Positions 48,101-57,646 of a stretch of DNA of 64,000 nt are shown in pieces; position 1 is the stretch's first letter, and each line of letters begins with the position of its first letter. Below the pieces are notes generated by a model, which worked only from the letters and a program-made list of their open reading frames with translations, had not been told where the DNA came from and made no database searches. Origin of the DNA: Nostoc sp. JL34 (GTDB lineage Bacteria; Cyanobacteriota; Cyanobacteriia; Cyanobacteriales; Nostocaceae); assembly GCF_017114945.1 (NCBI RefSeq), contig NZ_JABXKQ010000047.1:1-64000 (forward strand), written 5' to 3'. A program made the translations under genes and the position numbers.

Positions 48101-48705
48101 ACTAACAAACAACGCTTTTGCTGCAATTGTTTCATTAAAATACTAATTGAACTCTCGATTGTTGCCTCTGAACCCATTAAAATCGGCAAAATCTCGCTTA
48201 GTAAAGTATTTAGTGGCAGTGCTTGCTGTAAACTACGCCAAATCACATATTCAAACTGGGACTGAATTTGCCCTGCAAGTTTCACCGAGAGAGTAGTTTT
48301 GCCAATCCCACCGAGTCCAAAAATCCCGACGAAACGACAATTATCCTTGCCAATCCATGTTGCTAAAGTTTGCAGTTCTGCTTGGCGACCGTAAAATCGG
48401 GAAACATCGATGGCTTCTCCCCAATCTTGGGTACTGCTTTGGGATTGCTGATAGCGATGCAGAATAGTTTGGATATTTTTTTTAGAGACTTCTTCGCCAA
48501 TTACTTGGGAAAGCGATCGCCACAATTGCGAACCTATCTGTTTAATATAGTCATAATCATAACCTATTTTCTCCGTAATTTCACTATAGGTACGTCCGCT
48601 CCAACTTTCGAGAAAGACTACAGTTTGAACATCATTTAGTCCTTGTTCCAACATAGTAGAGCGTAAAACAGCATCGACTATTTTGAGTGCCTCTTCTCCG
48701 GTCAT
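45175..48705 (-). CDS. STAND NTPase with 14 WD40 repeats
   Basis: The 1176-residue protein starts with a helix-turn-helix-like domain (about 1-90, TVVFLESWSGRTYSEITEKIG), as in vWA-MoxR-associated proteins. An NB-ARC ATPase follows (P-loop GLGGIGKTTLSVKL; Walker B CLLVFDNVES) at about 105-400, then a helical region, a pentapeptide-like stretch (NATLHNTNFTGVNISETVF) and 14 WD40 units (about 555-1145). Fourteen units suit two seven-bladed propellers. The repeats are highly alike (FSPDGxxLASxxxDxTIKLWD). STAND proteins act as inducible switches in signalling, programmed cell death or defence. Ligand and output are unknown. Confidence 0.93.
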   Translation of the reverse strand: MTGEEALKIVDAVLRSTMLEQGLNDVQTVVFLESWSGRTYSEITEKIGYDYDYIKQIGSQLWRSLSQVIGEEVSKKNIQTILHRYQQSQSSTQDWGEAIDVSRFYGRQAELQTLATWIGKDNCRFVGIFGLGGIGKTTLSVKLAGQIQSQFEYVIWRSLQQALPLNTLLSEILPILMGSEATIESSISILMKQLQQKRCLLVFDNVESILQSGNRGGQYQQGFEAYQQLFERICDELHQSCLIVTGREKPGGIAVRSGENLPVRSLCLSGLSTIEGQQILIAKGLDTAPQHQALVNYFGGNPLALKIAATAIQDIFCGDTQAFLAQGNTLFSDLWDLLKQQFERLSPLQQQIMYWLAINREGVTPAKLQTAILPQVSWRELLEALESLQGRSLMEIRAIGLTQQPVIMEYVTEQFIQTIEWELTTGELNLFRTHALIQAQTQDYLREAQIQFILHTLVERLLTHFDTQAQLEEHLCQILAQLRYQTAVQTGYAGGNLLNLFSHLQTDLSGFDFSHLVIRQAYLANATLHNTNFTGVNISETVFAETFGGVLSVAFSPDGEYLATGDTKGEIQIWDSATGKQLICCRGHQHWTWAVTFSPDGRYLASAADDYLVKLWDVKTGQCLHTYKGHTYSVNAVAFSPEGKILASCGQDLTIRLWEVASEKLNREVQTLVGHQGRVWAIAFHPDGQILASCGEDYTIRLWDITTGRNLCVWQAHDRWVRSIAFSPDGQLLASSSYDNTINLWDVKTQKCLQTLRGHRQTVTAIAFSPKGQQLASSSFDRTVKLWDVVTGNCLKTFLGHTSRVWTVAYHPNEQQLVSGGDDHATKLWNIQIGRCTKTFKGHTNSVLSVALSPDGDYLASGHEDQTIKLWDIKNGTLMQTLRDHTNRVWSVAFQPHSQYPLLASASADHSIKLWDCKLGTCLQTLQGHTSWVWTVVFSPDGRQLASSSYDQTVKLWDIKTGECLKTLKGHTSSVVSVVFSPDGQLLASSEFDGMIKLWDVDTGECRQTLTGHTNSVWSVTFSPNGQWLLSTSFDQTLKLWLISTGECFQTFTGHEGPVMVAQFSPDAEFIVSGSLDRNLKLWDISTGECYETLVGHSELVYSLLVAAVSIGDATSAKLTAFSGSLDETLKVWDLETGKCEQTWRAPRPYEGMKLEEIQGLTEAQLATLQALGAAC

Positions 48706-48938
48706 GGCTCAACAAGATCCACGTATCGTTTAGTATTTAACCTTTCTGTTCTTGCTGGAAAGATTATGGCAATCTTTACAATTCTTTATATTAAAAACAT
48801 ACTTTTTCTCACCGACAGAGCGATCGGGTTTCAGTTTTGATTAAGTTAAGGCAAAGCAAAAGTTGCTAACGTCTGTTTGTAATTAAACCACAGTGATATT
48901 ACGATTAATACTTTATTGAAATTAAGAGGAGGTATGAA

Positions 48939-49679
48939 ATGGGAATTACAATCGATAAACCTCAAAAAGATGCAGAGTTAGAACTGGAAGATGCAATCCT
49001 TTTTGAAGGTACTGCAAGCACGAATATTGTTCAAGTAGAATTATGGGCTGATGATCGTTGGCTATTAGGTAAAACTTCAGCGAATAATGGCAAATGGTCA
49101 CTCTCTTATGATTTTAACAGTGGTGGCACTCGGCGGGTTGTTGCCAAGGGATTTGATGCTAATAATAAGTTAGTTTCTAGTGACGATAGTTGGTTGTTTT
49201 TAGATGGACTAACAAAAGTTAATTTGGACATGAACTTGAGTACCAATTTTAAACTTTGGGAATTTGTCATATCTCCAACTGCCGATTTAGTGAGAGCTGA
49301 TAATACACCAACACCAGGAGAAATCCAAAACTTAAAAATACTGTGTCAGCAAATCTTACAACCTGCACGGGATGCCTTGGGGCCATTAAAAATTAACTCT
49401 GGTTTTCGTTCAGCAGAACTTAACAGAGCAGTAGGAGGCGCTAGAAAAAGTGCCCATCGTCAAGGCTTTGCAGCTGATGTCGTTCCAGTAAATGTAGGAA
49501 CAAAACAACTTGCTAAATGGGTGAATGACAATCGTGAGTTCGACCAAATTATTTTGGAATTTGGCAGTTTAGACAATCCGAGGTGGATTCATCTTAGTGC
49601 TGATCCAAGAAATCGCAAGGAGGTTCTTAGAGCCACTTCTAGTGGTGGAGGAACAATCTATACTAATGTTCAACTTTAA
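48939..49679 (+). CDS. M15 family D-Ala-D-Ala carboxypeptidase-like protein
   Basis: The 246-residue protein has an Ig-like N-terminal domain (about 1-85, GITIDKPQKDAELELED, then VQVELWADDRWLLG) and a C-terminal M15A peptidase domain. Zinc ligands are the His and Asp in SAHRQGFAADV and the His in WIHLSA. The substrate is probably peptidoglycan stem peptides or a small peptide, although no signal peptide exists. GAGGAGG lies just upstream of the start. A 35-codon partial copy of the first domain follows at 49717. Confidence 0.85.
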   Translation: MGITIDKPQKDAELELEDAILFEGTASTNIVQVELWADDRWLLGKTSANNGKWSLSYDFNSGGTRRVVAKGFDANNKLVSSDDSWLFLDGLTKVNLDMNLSTNFKLWEFVISPTADLVRADNTPTPGEIQNLKILCQQILQPARDALGPLKINSGFRSAELNRAVGGARKSAHRQGFAADVVPVNVGTKQLAKWVNDNREFDQIILEFGSLDNPRWIHLSADPRNRKEVLRATSSGGGTIYTNVQL

Positions 49680-49716
49680 ACCTCAGTATCCGAGTAAATA
49701 GTAAAGGAGTTTTGCC

Positions 49717-49824
49717 ATGTCTGTAACTATCATAATGCCCACTAATAACCCAGAAGTTATTTGGAAAACACCCATTATTTTCAAGGTCAGGATAGAAGAT
49801 AAAGTCGTTAGATTAGAATTTTAG
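49717..49824 (+). pseudogene. Truncated tandem copy of the M15 N-terminal domain
   Basis: This frame of 35 codons begins MSVTIIMPTNNPE and ends KVVRLEF. Its pattern (MxxTIxxPxxxxE...xxIxF, then VxLEF) follows the first 35 residues of the preceding protein (MGITIDKPQKDAELELED). AAGGAG lies 7 bases before the ATG. It appears to be a tandem duplication cut short by a stop codon. Confidence 0.5.
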
Positions 49825-49937
49825 TTACTTACTACAAGCCAATTTAATTAAATTTTAATCAAATTATTTCAGACGCAGAGAACACGGAGAGATAAGAAAT
49901 AGAGATTTTCGCAACTGATTTATAAATTGGAGGAATA

Positions 49938-50756
49938 ATGAGCAAAAAAGTTGTTTATAGAGAATATAAAGTTCTGCTAAAAAATAACTTGTTTATTGGT
50001 AATGAGCAAGAATTGCTAAAAAATGCCAACCAATTTTGGCATGCCTTTTCACAAGCTATTAATAATATAACGAGTGAAGTAAATGGTAATTTAGACGAAA
50101 TTGCAGACCAGCGATTTATCAGATTTTATGATACTAGAGAATATATCTTATACAAGAATAATTACATTTTTCGTGAGAGGGTCGATGTTAATAATCATCA
50201 GAGGGAAGTTACTCTAAAATTTCGCCATTGAGATCGGTATATTTCTCAAGATCGCAATATGAATAGAGGAGAAGCAAAATTTGAGGAAGATATTAAAACT
50301 CCCTTTGAGATATTATATAGCTTCTCGGATACGCAAACAATTTTTACGGAAAAGAAACTGAATAAAATACAAGATGCTACACAATTATATCCAGATTTAG
50401 TAGATAAAGTGAGTCTTTTAAAAGCAGAGGATGAGATAAAAACTATAGGAGTTACTATCCGTGAGATAGTAATTAAAGGAGCGAAATTTCAGATCAGAAA
50501 TCAACCCCGGCTAGATTCTAAGTGTGCTTTGATTATTTGGTATGACAACAATCATGATCCAGAGAAGCCAATAGCAGTCGAGTTCAGCTTCAAATATGGA
50601 GATGAAAACGAAGCTTATAGCAGAAAATTGGCTCAAAAGGCTTATGATATATTTCATATATTGCAAGAGATACTAATTTTTTGGGTGGATTTAGAGTCCG
50701 GCACAAAGACAGCTTACATTTATAAATTAGACGAGAAAAATGCGTCTTTTCATTAA
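49938..50756 (+). pseudogene. CYTH-like protein split by an in-frame TGA
   Basis: Two stretches, 97 and 165 codons, lie in the same frame and are divided by one stop codon, TGA at 50229-50231, with 9 sense codons before the next ATG (50259). The first part has EYKVLLKNN and DTREYILYKNNYIFRER, and the second has AKFEEDIKTPFE, CALIIWYDN and IAVEFSFKYG. The order of charged strands resembles the CYTH (triphosphate tunnel) superfamily. The end of part one (VTLKFRH) and the start of part two (DRYISQDRNM) read as one continuous segment. The gene is probably inactivated, or it may use readthrough. GGAGGA precedes the ATG. The CYTH call is tentative. Confidence 0.65.
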
Positions 50757-50885
50757 TTAAACTCTTTTGAAAATAGATTCTCAAATTATCTAGTTAAGCA
50801 ATACTTCAAATATCAAAACTAAGAGAAGTCTGAAGTGCAAGACTTTCAATACCAAAGAAAATTAAATGATGGGAGGGTGGTAATT

Positions 50886-51263
50886 GTGGAAATAGTTGTC
50901 AAGATACTCATAGGCATTATTGCATTCATACATATCCTTTTTCTAGTTGTGCAGATGTTTTTATGGAATACAGAGTTTGTGCAAAAAAGAATAGTCGGAG
51001 ATTTCACTCCAGAGCAAATTTCTGCAATACTTGCTCAGAATCAAGGGTTATACAACGGATTTATTGCTGTCGGCTTAATTTTTGGATTATTTATCTCACA
51101 GTTTCCCCAAGTTAGTCCTTCATGGATTATGATTTTCTTTTTAGTTTGTGTAGCGATCGCAGGCATTTTTGGCAGCATTACCTTGAAACGTCCAACAGCA
51201 TTTTTAATTCAATCAGTACCGGCAATATTGGCTTTAGTACTTTTAGGATTGCGGAAAGGTTGA
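50886..51263 (+). CDS. DUF1304 family membrane protein
   Basis: The 125-residue protein has four membrane helices and the DUF1304 pattern: IIAFIHILFLVVQMFLW at the start, NQGLYNGFIAVGLIFGL in the middle, and a final helix ending in LLGLRKG. The function of the family is unknown. The GTG at 50886 with GGGAGG nine bases upstream is preferred; an upstream GTG at 50835 would add 17 residues. The next gene lies 124 bp further on. Confidence 0.82.
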   Translation: MEIVVKILIGIIAFIHILFLVVQMFLWNTEFVQKRIVGDFTPEQISAILAQNQGLYNGFIAVGLIFGLFISQFPQVSPSWIMIFFLVCVAIAGIFGSITLKRPTAFLIQSVPAILALVLLGLRKG

Positions 51264-51387
51264 AATATGAATCATGCAGCAAAAAAATCACCAGTTATAA
51301 CAATAAAAATCGGGTAAAAATGGTGAACTTATTTCATCATCAAGTTTAGAATCTAGTGACAAAAAAACAATAAATTGAGGTTTCAAC

Positions 51388-53544
51388 ATGAAAAAATTTA
51401 TTTGGCTTTTGCCAGTGCTAGCAGTTATAGCAACATGGCTACCACGTTCTGATGCTGTCTGGAAATATCTTTTCTTCTTGCGCCTGCCTATTTTGATGGG
51501 TTTATTCCTTCTGCTTCTCCCTAAACTTGCCAAGGATTGGCTGCCAGCCATGTTGAAAAATTTATTTGTACTCCGCACTAGGTGGCAACTGGCAGTTGTA
51601 ATTGTGAGCGCAATTGGAGCAGGAACATCAGTAATTTCAGTTGCAGCCATCATTCTGGATAACGCAGCAGCTCGCTTTGGTGTACCATCAACAATAGAAA
51701 TTTCTGAATTTTGGCAATATGGAATAGCTATTGCCTTAAGTTTATATATTTGCATTATCGCCTTTGATCTGTCCAAAGAGAAACTGAACAATAACGAAAG
51801 ACAATGGGGAGCATTTGTAGGTGCGATATTGAGTATTGGGCTACTATTTTTTGTTAGTTTTATCAGACAGTGGTTAAGCTCAAATGCTTTCTTAAAAAAG
51901 ATACTTACTGATATTGTTGCTTTCGTAAGCAAACATAATACATCTGGCTATATTAATCCTCAGACTGGTGAATTGAGTGCAGGACATCTAACGGCAATTG
52001 CTTATTTTATAATTGGAGTAGTTATCTACGTTACGGTTGGTTTGCTTTTTAATCCAAAATCAGAAACAAATCGACCTGAAGCACCTGCACTTTTATATGT
52101 GCTACTAATCACATCGATGGTGACACTTGTCTATGGAGGTGCAACATTCTATTTTGACTACTTTCGTATTCCTGTACTAATTATATTTATTGTTTTCTCC
52201 GCTCTCAGCTATGTTGCATTTGATGTTAATCACTTTTTTCCAGTCAATAAGTTTAAGGATAGTGAAGACAAAAAGAGAGGTGATAGTGATTCAACTAATT
52301 TTCCAGAAGTACTAGAAAAGCGTCTCCAACATCAAAAGGGAGAACGAACTTTAGTGATTATTTGTGCTAGTGGTGGTGGAATTCAAGCAGCAGGATGGAC
52401 AGTGCAAGTCTTAAGTGGTCTCCAGGAATTATTAGGAGAGTCATTTACCAAAGCAATTGGCTTGATTAGTGCTGTATCAGGCGGTTCAGTCGGGACGATG
52501 TACTATCTAGATCGCTTTAATAAAGATGGTTTTTTAGAAGAGAGCGAACAGGAAAAATATGACAAAACTAATAGTTTTTATGCTGCTACTAGAGATAGTT
52601 TAGATGCTGTTGGTTGGGGTCTAGTTTATTTGGATTTATGGCGATTTATCGGATTTCCATTCCTTGTTAACCCAAAGTTTGATCGTGGTACGGCAGTTGA
52701 GACAGACTGGCAAGGTGAAATGAAGGAACCGAAAAATATAAAAACCTTTGGAACCTGGCGGAAACAGATTTTTGATGGCGAAATTCCTATCCCTGTATTC
52801 AATGCCACTTTAGTCGAAAATGGCTGGCGCTTTCTGATTACTCCAGTAACATTTAGCAAGGCTCCTGAGAAAAAGTTTACAGACTTCAATACTCTTTATG
52901 AAGCCTATGATATGAATGTTGTAACGGCTGCAAGACTATCTGCAACTTTTCCCTATGTCTCTCCTATCTGTCGCAGCAGTGTAAATATCCCAAATCAGAA
53001 TTATCACGTTGCTGATGGGGGTTACTTTGATAACTCTGGCTTTGTAACGGCAGCCGAATGGCTGGATGAACAGCTTAATGAATGGTCAAAAACAGAAAAT
53101 AGTTTAAATGTAAAACGAGTTCTCATATTGCAAATTAATCCTTTTCCTAAATCTGCTTCAACCGAAAACGTGCAAGGTAATGGAGGCTGGTTTATGGCGA
53201 CTATAGGGCCATTACTGGCAATGTTCAAGGTACGCGATCCGGTTTTAGCATCTCGAAATGCCAAGGAAGCAGATTTGCTGGCCAAAAAATGGGAGAACAA
53301 GGTAGATATCCAATACTTTCCCATTTTCTTCCCCTCGGAATCTGAAATACCTCCAGAATTTGCAGTATCTGAATTTTATAAAGATGGTCGGTATCGTCTG
53401 CCTTTATCCTGGAAGTTAACTGATAGAGAGAAGCAAGCTATTCAAGATGGTTGGGCGGCAATAACAACAGGAAAGAACATTCAAAAAATTAAACAACTGT
53501 GGCACAAAACCTGGAGTATGCCTGATTCCACAGACCGTAATTAA
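51388..53544 (+). CDS. Membrane-anchored patatin-like phospholipase
   Basis: The 718-residue protein has an N-terminal membrane part with about seven hydrophobic segments (residues 1-285) and a C-terminal patatin-like hydrolase. The oxyanion motif is ASGGGIQAAG, the nucleophile elbow is GGSVG with Ser367, and the catalytic Asp543 lies in ADGGYFDNSG. It should cleave acyl ester bonds of membrane lipids at the cytoplasmic face. GAGGT precedes the ATG. The next genes (ureE) are not obviously related. The membrane module itself is not one I recognise. Confidence 0.87.
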   Translation: MKKFIWLLPVLAVIATWLPRSDAVWKYLFFLRLPILMGLFLLLLPKLAKDWLPAMLKNLFVLRTRWQLAVVIVSAIGAGTSVISVAAIILDNAAARFGVPSTIEISEFWQYGIAIALSLYICIIAFDLSKEKLNNNERQWGAFVGAILSIGLLFFVSFIRQWLSSNAFLKKILTDIVAFVSKHNTSGYINPQTGELSAGHLTAIAYFIIGVVIYVTVGLLFNPKSETNRPEAPALLYVLLITSMVTLVYGGATFYFDYFRIPVLIIFIVFSALSYVAFDVNHFFPVNKFKDSEDKKRGDSDSTNFPEVLEKRLQHQKGERTLVIICASGGGIQAAGWTVQVLSGLQELLGESFTKAIGLISAVSGGSVGTMYYLDRFNKDGFLEESEQEKYDKTNSFYAATRDSLDAVGWGLVYLDLWRFIGFPFLVNPKFDRGTAVETDWQGEMKEPKNIKTFGTWRKQIFDGEIPIPVFNATLVENGWRFLITPVTFSKAPEKKFTDFNTLYEAYDMNVVTAARLSATFPYVSPICRSSVNIPNQNYHVADGGYFDNSGFVTAAEWLDEQLNEWSKTENSLNVKRVLILQINPFPKSASTENVQGNGGWFMATIGPLLAMFKVRDPVLASRNAKEADLLAKKWENKVDIQYFPIFFPSESEIPPEFAVSEFYKDGRYRLPLSWKLTDREKQAIQDGWAAITTGKNIQKIKQLWHKTWSMPDSTDRN

Positions 53545-53679
53545 CCACTTGCTTCTCCTCTGGATAGCAAGCTTTAAAAGCAGGGGTACGAGCATCACTC
53601 AAAAGGTTACAGGTAATAGGGAATAGGAAAGTGCTAATTAGAATCATAATGAAAAGCAGAAGTTCAAGCGAAACTCTGT

Positions 53680-54126
53680 ATGCTGACATTTACCCAACTT
53701 AAACCACCTAATTGCGATGCCGCAGTTACTTTTACTCTGGCGCTGACAGCAGAAGAACGCACCCGCAGTCGTCATCGCTTTGAAACTGAAGATGGTAAAG
53801 TTGTGTTTTTACATTTACCCAGAGGAACTGTCTTACACGATGGCGATATTCTGCAAGAAGAAACCCATAGTAATTTAATCAGAATTACTGCCAAACCAGA
53901 ACTAGTGCTGACTGCCTTTGCCCAAACATCACTTTTATTATTACGGGCGGCATACCATTTGGGAAATCGCCATGTACCTGTAGAAATTACTCCGACTTAT
54001 TTACGCTTGTCCTCAGACTCGGTTTTACGCCCGATGTTGGAACAACTGGGGCTAGAAGTTAAAGAGGAAATTTTACCGTTTCAGCCAGAATTGGGGGCTT
54101 ATGGACAACACCATCATGCTCACTGA
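53680..54126 (+). CDS. ureE: Urease accessory protein UreE
   Basis: The 148-residue protein is the nickel metallochaperone UreE. The N-terminal domain ([14 protein letters not shown] region) and the C-terminal domain with [12 protein letters not shown] agree with the family, where His in GNRHV binds nickel. The tail [10 protein letters not shown] is a short His-rich nickel sink. Its last codons overlap the start of ureF. Confidence 0.95.
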   Translation: MLTFTQLKPPNCDAAVTFTLALTAEERTRSRHRFETEDGKVVFLHLPRGTVLHDGDILQEETHSNLIRITAKPELVLTAFAQTSLLLLRAAYHLGNRHVPVEITPTYLRLSSDSVLRPMLEQLGLEVKEEILPFQPELGAYGQHHHAH

Positions 54127-54793
54127 TAGCCATCTTTTGAGTATTTTGCAGCTGGCTAGCCCCACTTTGCCTGTGGGAGCATATAGTTATTCTGAAGGCT
54201 TGGAAACGCTCGTAGAAAATGGTATTATCACCAACGCCGTACATCTCAAACTTTGGTTAAAAGCGGAGTTGCTCTGTGGGGCAATTCGCTTAGAGGCGGC
54301 GGTGATGGTACGATCGCAGCAAGCTGTAAAAATAGGTGATGTTGAGTCTCTATGCCGTTGGAATCTATGGTTATCCGCTGCTAGGGAAACAGAAGAGTTA
54401 CGCGCCTCTAGTTGGCAGATGGGGCGATCGCTGATCCAATTACTTGGTAAACTAGAACCGCAGATTCTACCTATTGCCAATGTTGTAGGTAATCCTTGCA
54501 ATTATGCGATCGCTTTTGGCATTGCCGTTGCCCATTGGCAAATCAGTATCAAAGCCGCATTACTCGCATATCTGCACAGTTGGGCAAGTAATTTGATTAC
54601 TGCTGGCGTGAAACTTATCCCCCTTGGACAAACAGCAGGACAGCAGTTATTGCTAGATTTGCAACCATTACTCAGTACTGCGGCATCGGAAATTCTCGCG
54701 TTGGAGGACGATCAACTCGCCTGTTGTAGTTGGGGTTTGTCGCTAGCGAGTATGCAGCATGAAACGCAGTATACAAGGTTGTTCAGGAGTTAG
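54101..54793 (+). CDS. ureF: Urease accessory protein UreF
   Basis: The 230-residue protein is UreF, part of the UreD-UreF-UreG activation complex that delivers nickel to apo-urease. The conserved segment [17 protein letters not shown] lies near the start, and the protein is otherwise helical as in UreF. It overlaps ureE by 26 bp; a second ATG at 54116 would give a 4-codon overlap with ureE and is also possible. Confidence 0.93.
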   Translation: MDNTIMLTDSHLLSILQLASPTLPVGAYSYSEGLETLVENGIITNAVHLKLWLKAELLCGAIRLEAAVMVRSQQAVKIGDVESLCRWNLWLSAARETEELRASSWQMGRSLIQLLGKLEPQILPIANVVGNPCNYAIAFGIAVAHWQISIKAALLAYLHSWASNLITAGVKLIPLGQTAGQQLLLDLQPLLSTAASEILALEDDQLACCSWGLSLASMQHETQYTRLFRS

Positions 54794-54893
54794 TCATTGG
54801 TCATTAGTCATTAGTCATTGGTTAAAAACTAAGGACTAATAACCATGTACCAAGGATAAATGACAACTGACAAATGACATAGGACAAATAACA
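54791..54893. repeat. Heptad STRR between ureF and ureG
   Basis: TTAGTCATTGGTCATTAGTC and further TTAGTCA units (54791-54823) are followed by degenerate AATGACA/AACTGACA units in the opposite sense up to the ureG ATG. The inverse arrangement could form a hairpin between the two coding regions. Confidence 0.7.
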
Positions 54894-55490
54894 ATGAATG
54901 CATTTCGAGTGGGAGTTGCTGGGCCAGTGGGTTCGGGGAAGACGGCTTTAGTTGATGCTTTGTGTAAGGGGTTACGTGAGCAGTATCAGATTGCGGTGGT
55001 GACAAATGATATTTATACTCAAGAAGATGCTCAGTTTTTAGTGCGTTCTCAGGCGTTGGCAAGCGATCGCATTTTGGGTGTAGAAACTGGTGGTTGTCCT
55101 CACACTGCTATCCGCGAAGATGCTTCGATGAATTTGGCAGCAATTGAACAGTTAGAGGAACGTTTTCTCGATTTGAATTTAGTCTTTTTGGAAAGTGGCG
55201 GCGATAATTTGGCTGCTACCTTTAGTCCCGAATTGGTGGATTTAACAATTTACGTCATCGATGTTGCGGCTGGCGATAAAATTCCCCGCAAGGGTGGCCC
55301 TGGCATTACTAAGTCTGATTTATTGGTGATTAATAAAACTGACCTTGCGCCTTATGTTGGTGCAGATTTAAATGTAATGGAACGAGATGCTAAAAAAATG
55401 CGCGGCAATAAACCTTTTATTTTTACTAATTTGAAAACTCAGTCTGGACTTGCAGATGTAATTAACTTTGTTTGCATAAATATCTGTTGA
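54894..55490 (+). CDS. ureG: Urease accessory GTPase UreG
   Basis: The 198-residue SIMIBI-class GTPase UreG drives nickel insertion into urease. The P-loop is [10 protein letters not shown], the metal-binding CPH occurs in [13 protein letters not shown], the switch ESGGDN follows, and NKTDLA is G4. The end (INFVCINIC) differs slightly from the usual tail but the length is normal. It follows ureE and ureF; the urease subunits and ureD are not in this window. Confidence 0.96.
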   Translation: MNAFRVGVAGPVGSGKTALVDALCKGLREQYQIAVVTNDIYTQEDAQFLVRSQALASDRILGVETGGCPHTAIREDASMNLAAIEQLEERFLDLNLVFLESGGDNLAATFSPELVDLTIYVIDVAAGDKIPRKGGPGITKSDLLVINKTDLAPYVGADLNVMERDAKKMRGNKPFIFTNLKTQSGLADVINFVCINIC

Positions 55491-55636
55491 AAAATGAGAA
55501 TTTAGAGCTGGGGCGAATATAATTCACGGCTATACAAACCAAGTTCGCCTGCGCGGACTAAAGACAAATTGAGTGTTTGAAACCCACGGAGGTGGGTAAA
55601 GTCTCGTGTAGACGCGGTTTCTAACCGCCCTTTTAA

Positions 55637-57502
55637 CTATAAAGCTCTCAGATGCCGACTTCGCACCCGTTCAGCACTCCCCGTAGGAATTGCAGCAATT
55701 AATTTTTGTGTGTATTCTTCTTTTGGTTCCAGGTAAATGCTTTCGGCTGTGCCTTCTTCAACAATTTGACCGCGATTCATGACTAAAATGCGATCGCTCA
55801 TAAATTTCACTACACTTAAATCGTGAGAAATAAAAATATAAGTAAGCTGAAAGTCTGACTGTAATTCTTTGAGGAGATTTAATACCTGCGCCTGTACGGA
55901 AACATCTAAGGCTGAAACTGATTCATCGCAGATGATAAACTTAGGATTTAACGCCAAAGAACGGGCTATGCAAATCCGTTGGCGTTGACCGCCTGAAAAC
56001 TGATGAGGATAGCGGTTAATCGCATCTGCACTCAACCCCACCCGTTCTAAGAGTTCGACTACTCGCTGGCGTCGTTGTTGTTTGGTCTTCCCAACGGCGT
56101 GAATTAACAATGGTTCCATCACTGCATCTCCAACCTTCATCCGGGGATCGAGCGAACTAAAAGGGTTTTGGAAAACTATTTGCATTTCCCGCCGCAGTTT
56201 TTGCAACGGTTCTCCTTTGAGGCTGGTAATATCTTGTTTCTCAAAGATAATCTGACCACTGATCGGCTCAATTAATCGCAGCAAGGTTCTGCCAAGGGTG
56301 GTTTTGCCGCAACCAGATTCTCCCACCAAACCTAGTGTTTCCCCTGGTTTAACATCAAAAGAAACGCCATTAACTGCCATGTTGTAGCGTTTTGTACCAC
56401 CAAACACCCCGCGCACTGGAAAACCAACTTTCAGGTTACGGATTTGCAGCAGGGGTTCCAAGTCATTGAAGTTTGCCAATCTTGCAGCAATCTCTTCAGT
56501 GGTAACTTCTATGGGTTGTGCGGGTTCTTTCGCCTGAATTACTACTTGTCCCGTTGCTGTCTCTTCTGCACTCATGTAGTCAGAAACAGTGAGTAATTTT
56601 TGGGGACGGCGGTTTAGTGTAGGACGACAAGCTATCAAACCTTTAGTATATGGATGCTGGGGACTGCTAAAAATTTGCCGAGAAGTACCAGATTCGACAA
56701 CTTTGCCTTTATACATCACCGCTACTTCGTCAGCAATTTCCGAAATTAGCCCCAAGTCGTGGGTGATGAAAATCATTGCCATATCACGGCTTTGCTGTAA
56801 TTCTCGCAACAAGTCCAAAATTGTGGCTTGCACCGTCACATCCAAGGCTGTGGTTGGTTCATCAGCAATTAAGATTAATGGGTTACAAGAAATTGCCATT
56901 GCAATCATCACCCGTTGCAACTGACCCCCAGAAAGTTCATGAGGGTAGCGTTCCAACATGGCTTCTTTATGTTCTTTAACCAACTGTGACAACTTTGATG
57001 GTTCTAGTTTCGATGAAGTTTCGGTATACTGCTGTTGGATCTCTTCATCGCTAGGTAGAAGTTTAACCTCTTGTAGACCTGCGATCGCAATTTGTCGTGC
57101 TTGGGCTGCTGACACATTTTGATGTCGTACAATCGCTTCTGTTAGCTGAAACCCAATGTTATAAACTGGATTGAGCGAACTCATCGGTTCTTGAAAAATC
57201 ATGGCGATGTCGCCACCCCGGTGTAGCTGCATTTGCTCAGGAGGCAATTTTACCAAATCGATGGGGTTGGCATTCTCCTGCGGACGAAACCAGATTTCAC
57301 CGCCAGTAACTATACCGGGAGTTTGCAACAAGCCCATCACAGCTAGTGCTGTCACCGATTTACCACTCCCCGATTCTCCTACTATTCCTAGAGTTTCACC
57401 TCGATGCAGTCCAAAGGAAATACCATCCAAAGCTCTGTTAATGTTGCCATCACCGGGAAATTCAACTTGGAGATTGCGAACCTCTAGGACAGTTTCTCTC
57501 AT
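55637..57502 (-). CDS. Fused oligopeptide-type ABC transporter ATPase
   Basis: The 621-residue protein consists of two ABC ATPase domains of the DppD-DppF (GsiA-like) kind in one chain. Domain 1 has the P-loop [12 protein letters not shown], the insertion DppD members carry, and signature [12 protein letters not shown]. Domain 2 has [12 protein letters not shown] and [12 protein letters not shown]. The interdomain segment (about 305-345) is peculiar to the fusion. It should energise import of peptides, glutathione or nickel. No permease gene lies beside it. Its nearness to ureG is suggestive of nickel uptake but unproven. Confidence 0.93.
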   Translation of the reverse strand: MRETVLEVRNLQVEFPGDGNINRALDGISFGLHRGETLGIVGESGSGKSVTALAVMGLLQTPGIVTGGEIWFRPQENANPIDLVKLPPEQMQLHRGGDIAMIFQEPMSSLNPVYNIGFQLTEAIVRHQNVSAAQARQIAIAGLQEVKLLPSDEEIQQQYTETSSKLEPSKLSQLVKEHKEAMLERYPHELSGGQLQRVMIAMAISCNPLILIADEPTTALDVTVQATILDLLRELQQSRDMAMIFITHDLGLISEIADEVAVMYKGKVVESGTSRQIFSSPQHPYTKGLIACRPTLNRRPQKLLTVSDYMSAEETATGQVVIQAKEPAQPIEVTTEEIAARLANFNDLEPLLQIRNLKVGFPVRGVFGGTKRYNMAVNGVSFDVKPGETLGLVGESGCGKTTLGRTLLRLIEPISGQIIFEKQDITSLKGEPLQKLRREMQIVFQNPFSSLDPRMKVGDAVMEPLLIHAVGKTKQQRRQRVVELLERVGLSADAINRYPHQFSGGQRQRICIARSLALNPKFIICDESVSALDVSVQAQVLNLLKELQSDFQLTYIFISHDLSVVKFMSDRILVMNRGQIVEEGTAESIYLEPKEEYTQKLIAAIPTGSAERVRSRHLRAL

Positions 57503-57646
57503 AGGAGTTGGGTATGAATATTAACTTAAAATTATTTGGATTTTAACAATAGTTTCGATGTATATGTGAGTAAATTTGGTTTTTACACTTTTTGGCAGTT
57601 TCTCGCATACTTCCACAATATACACGCATTTGCGATGTAGAACTGC

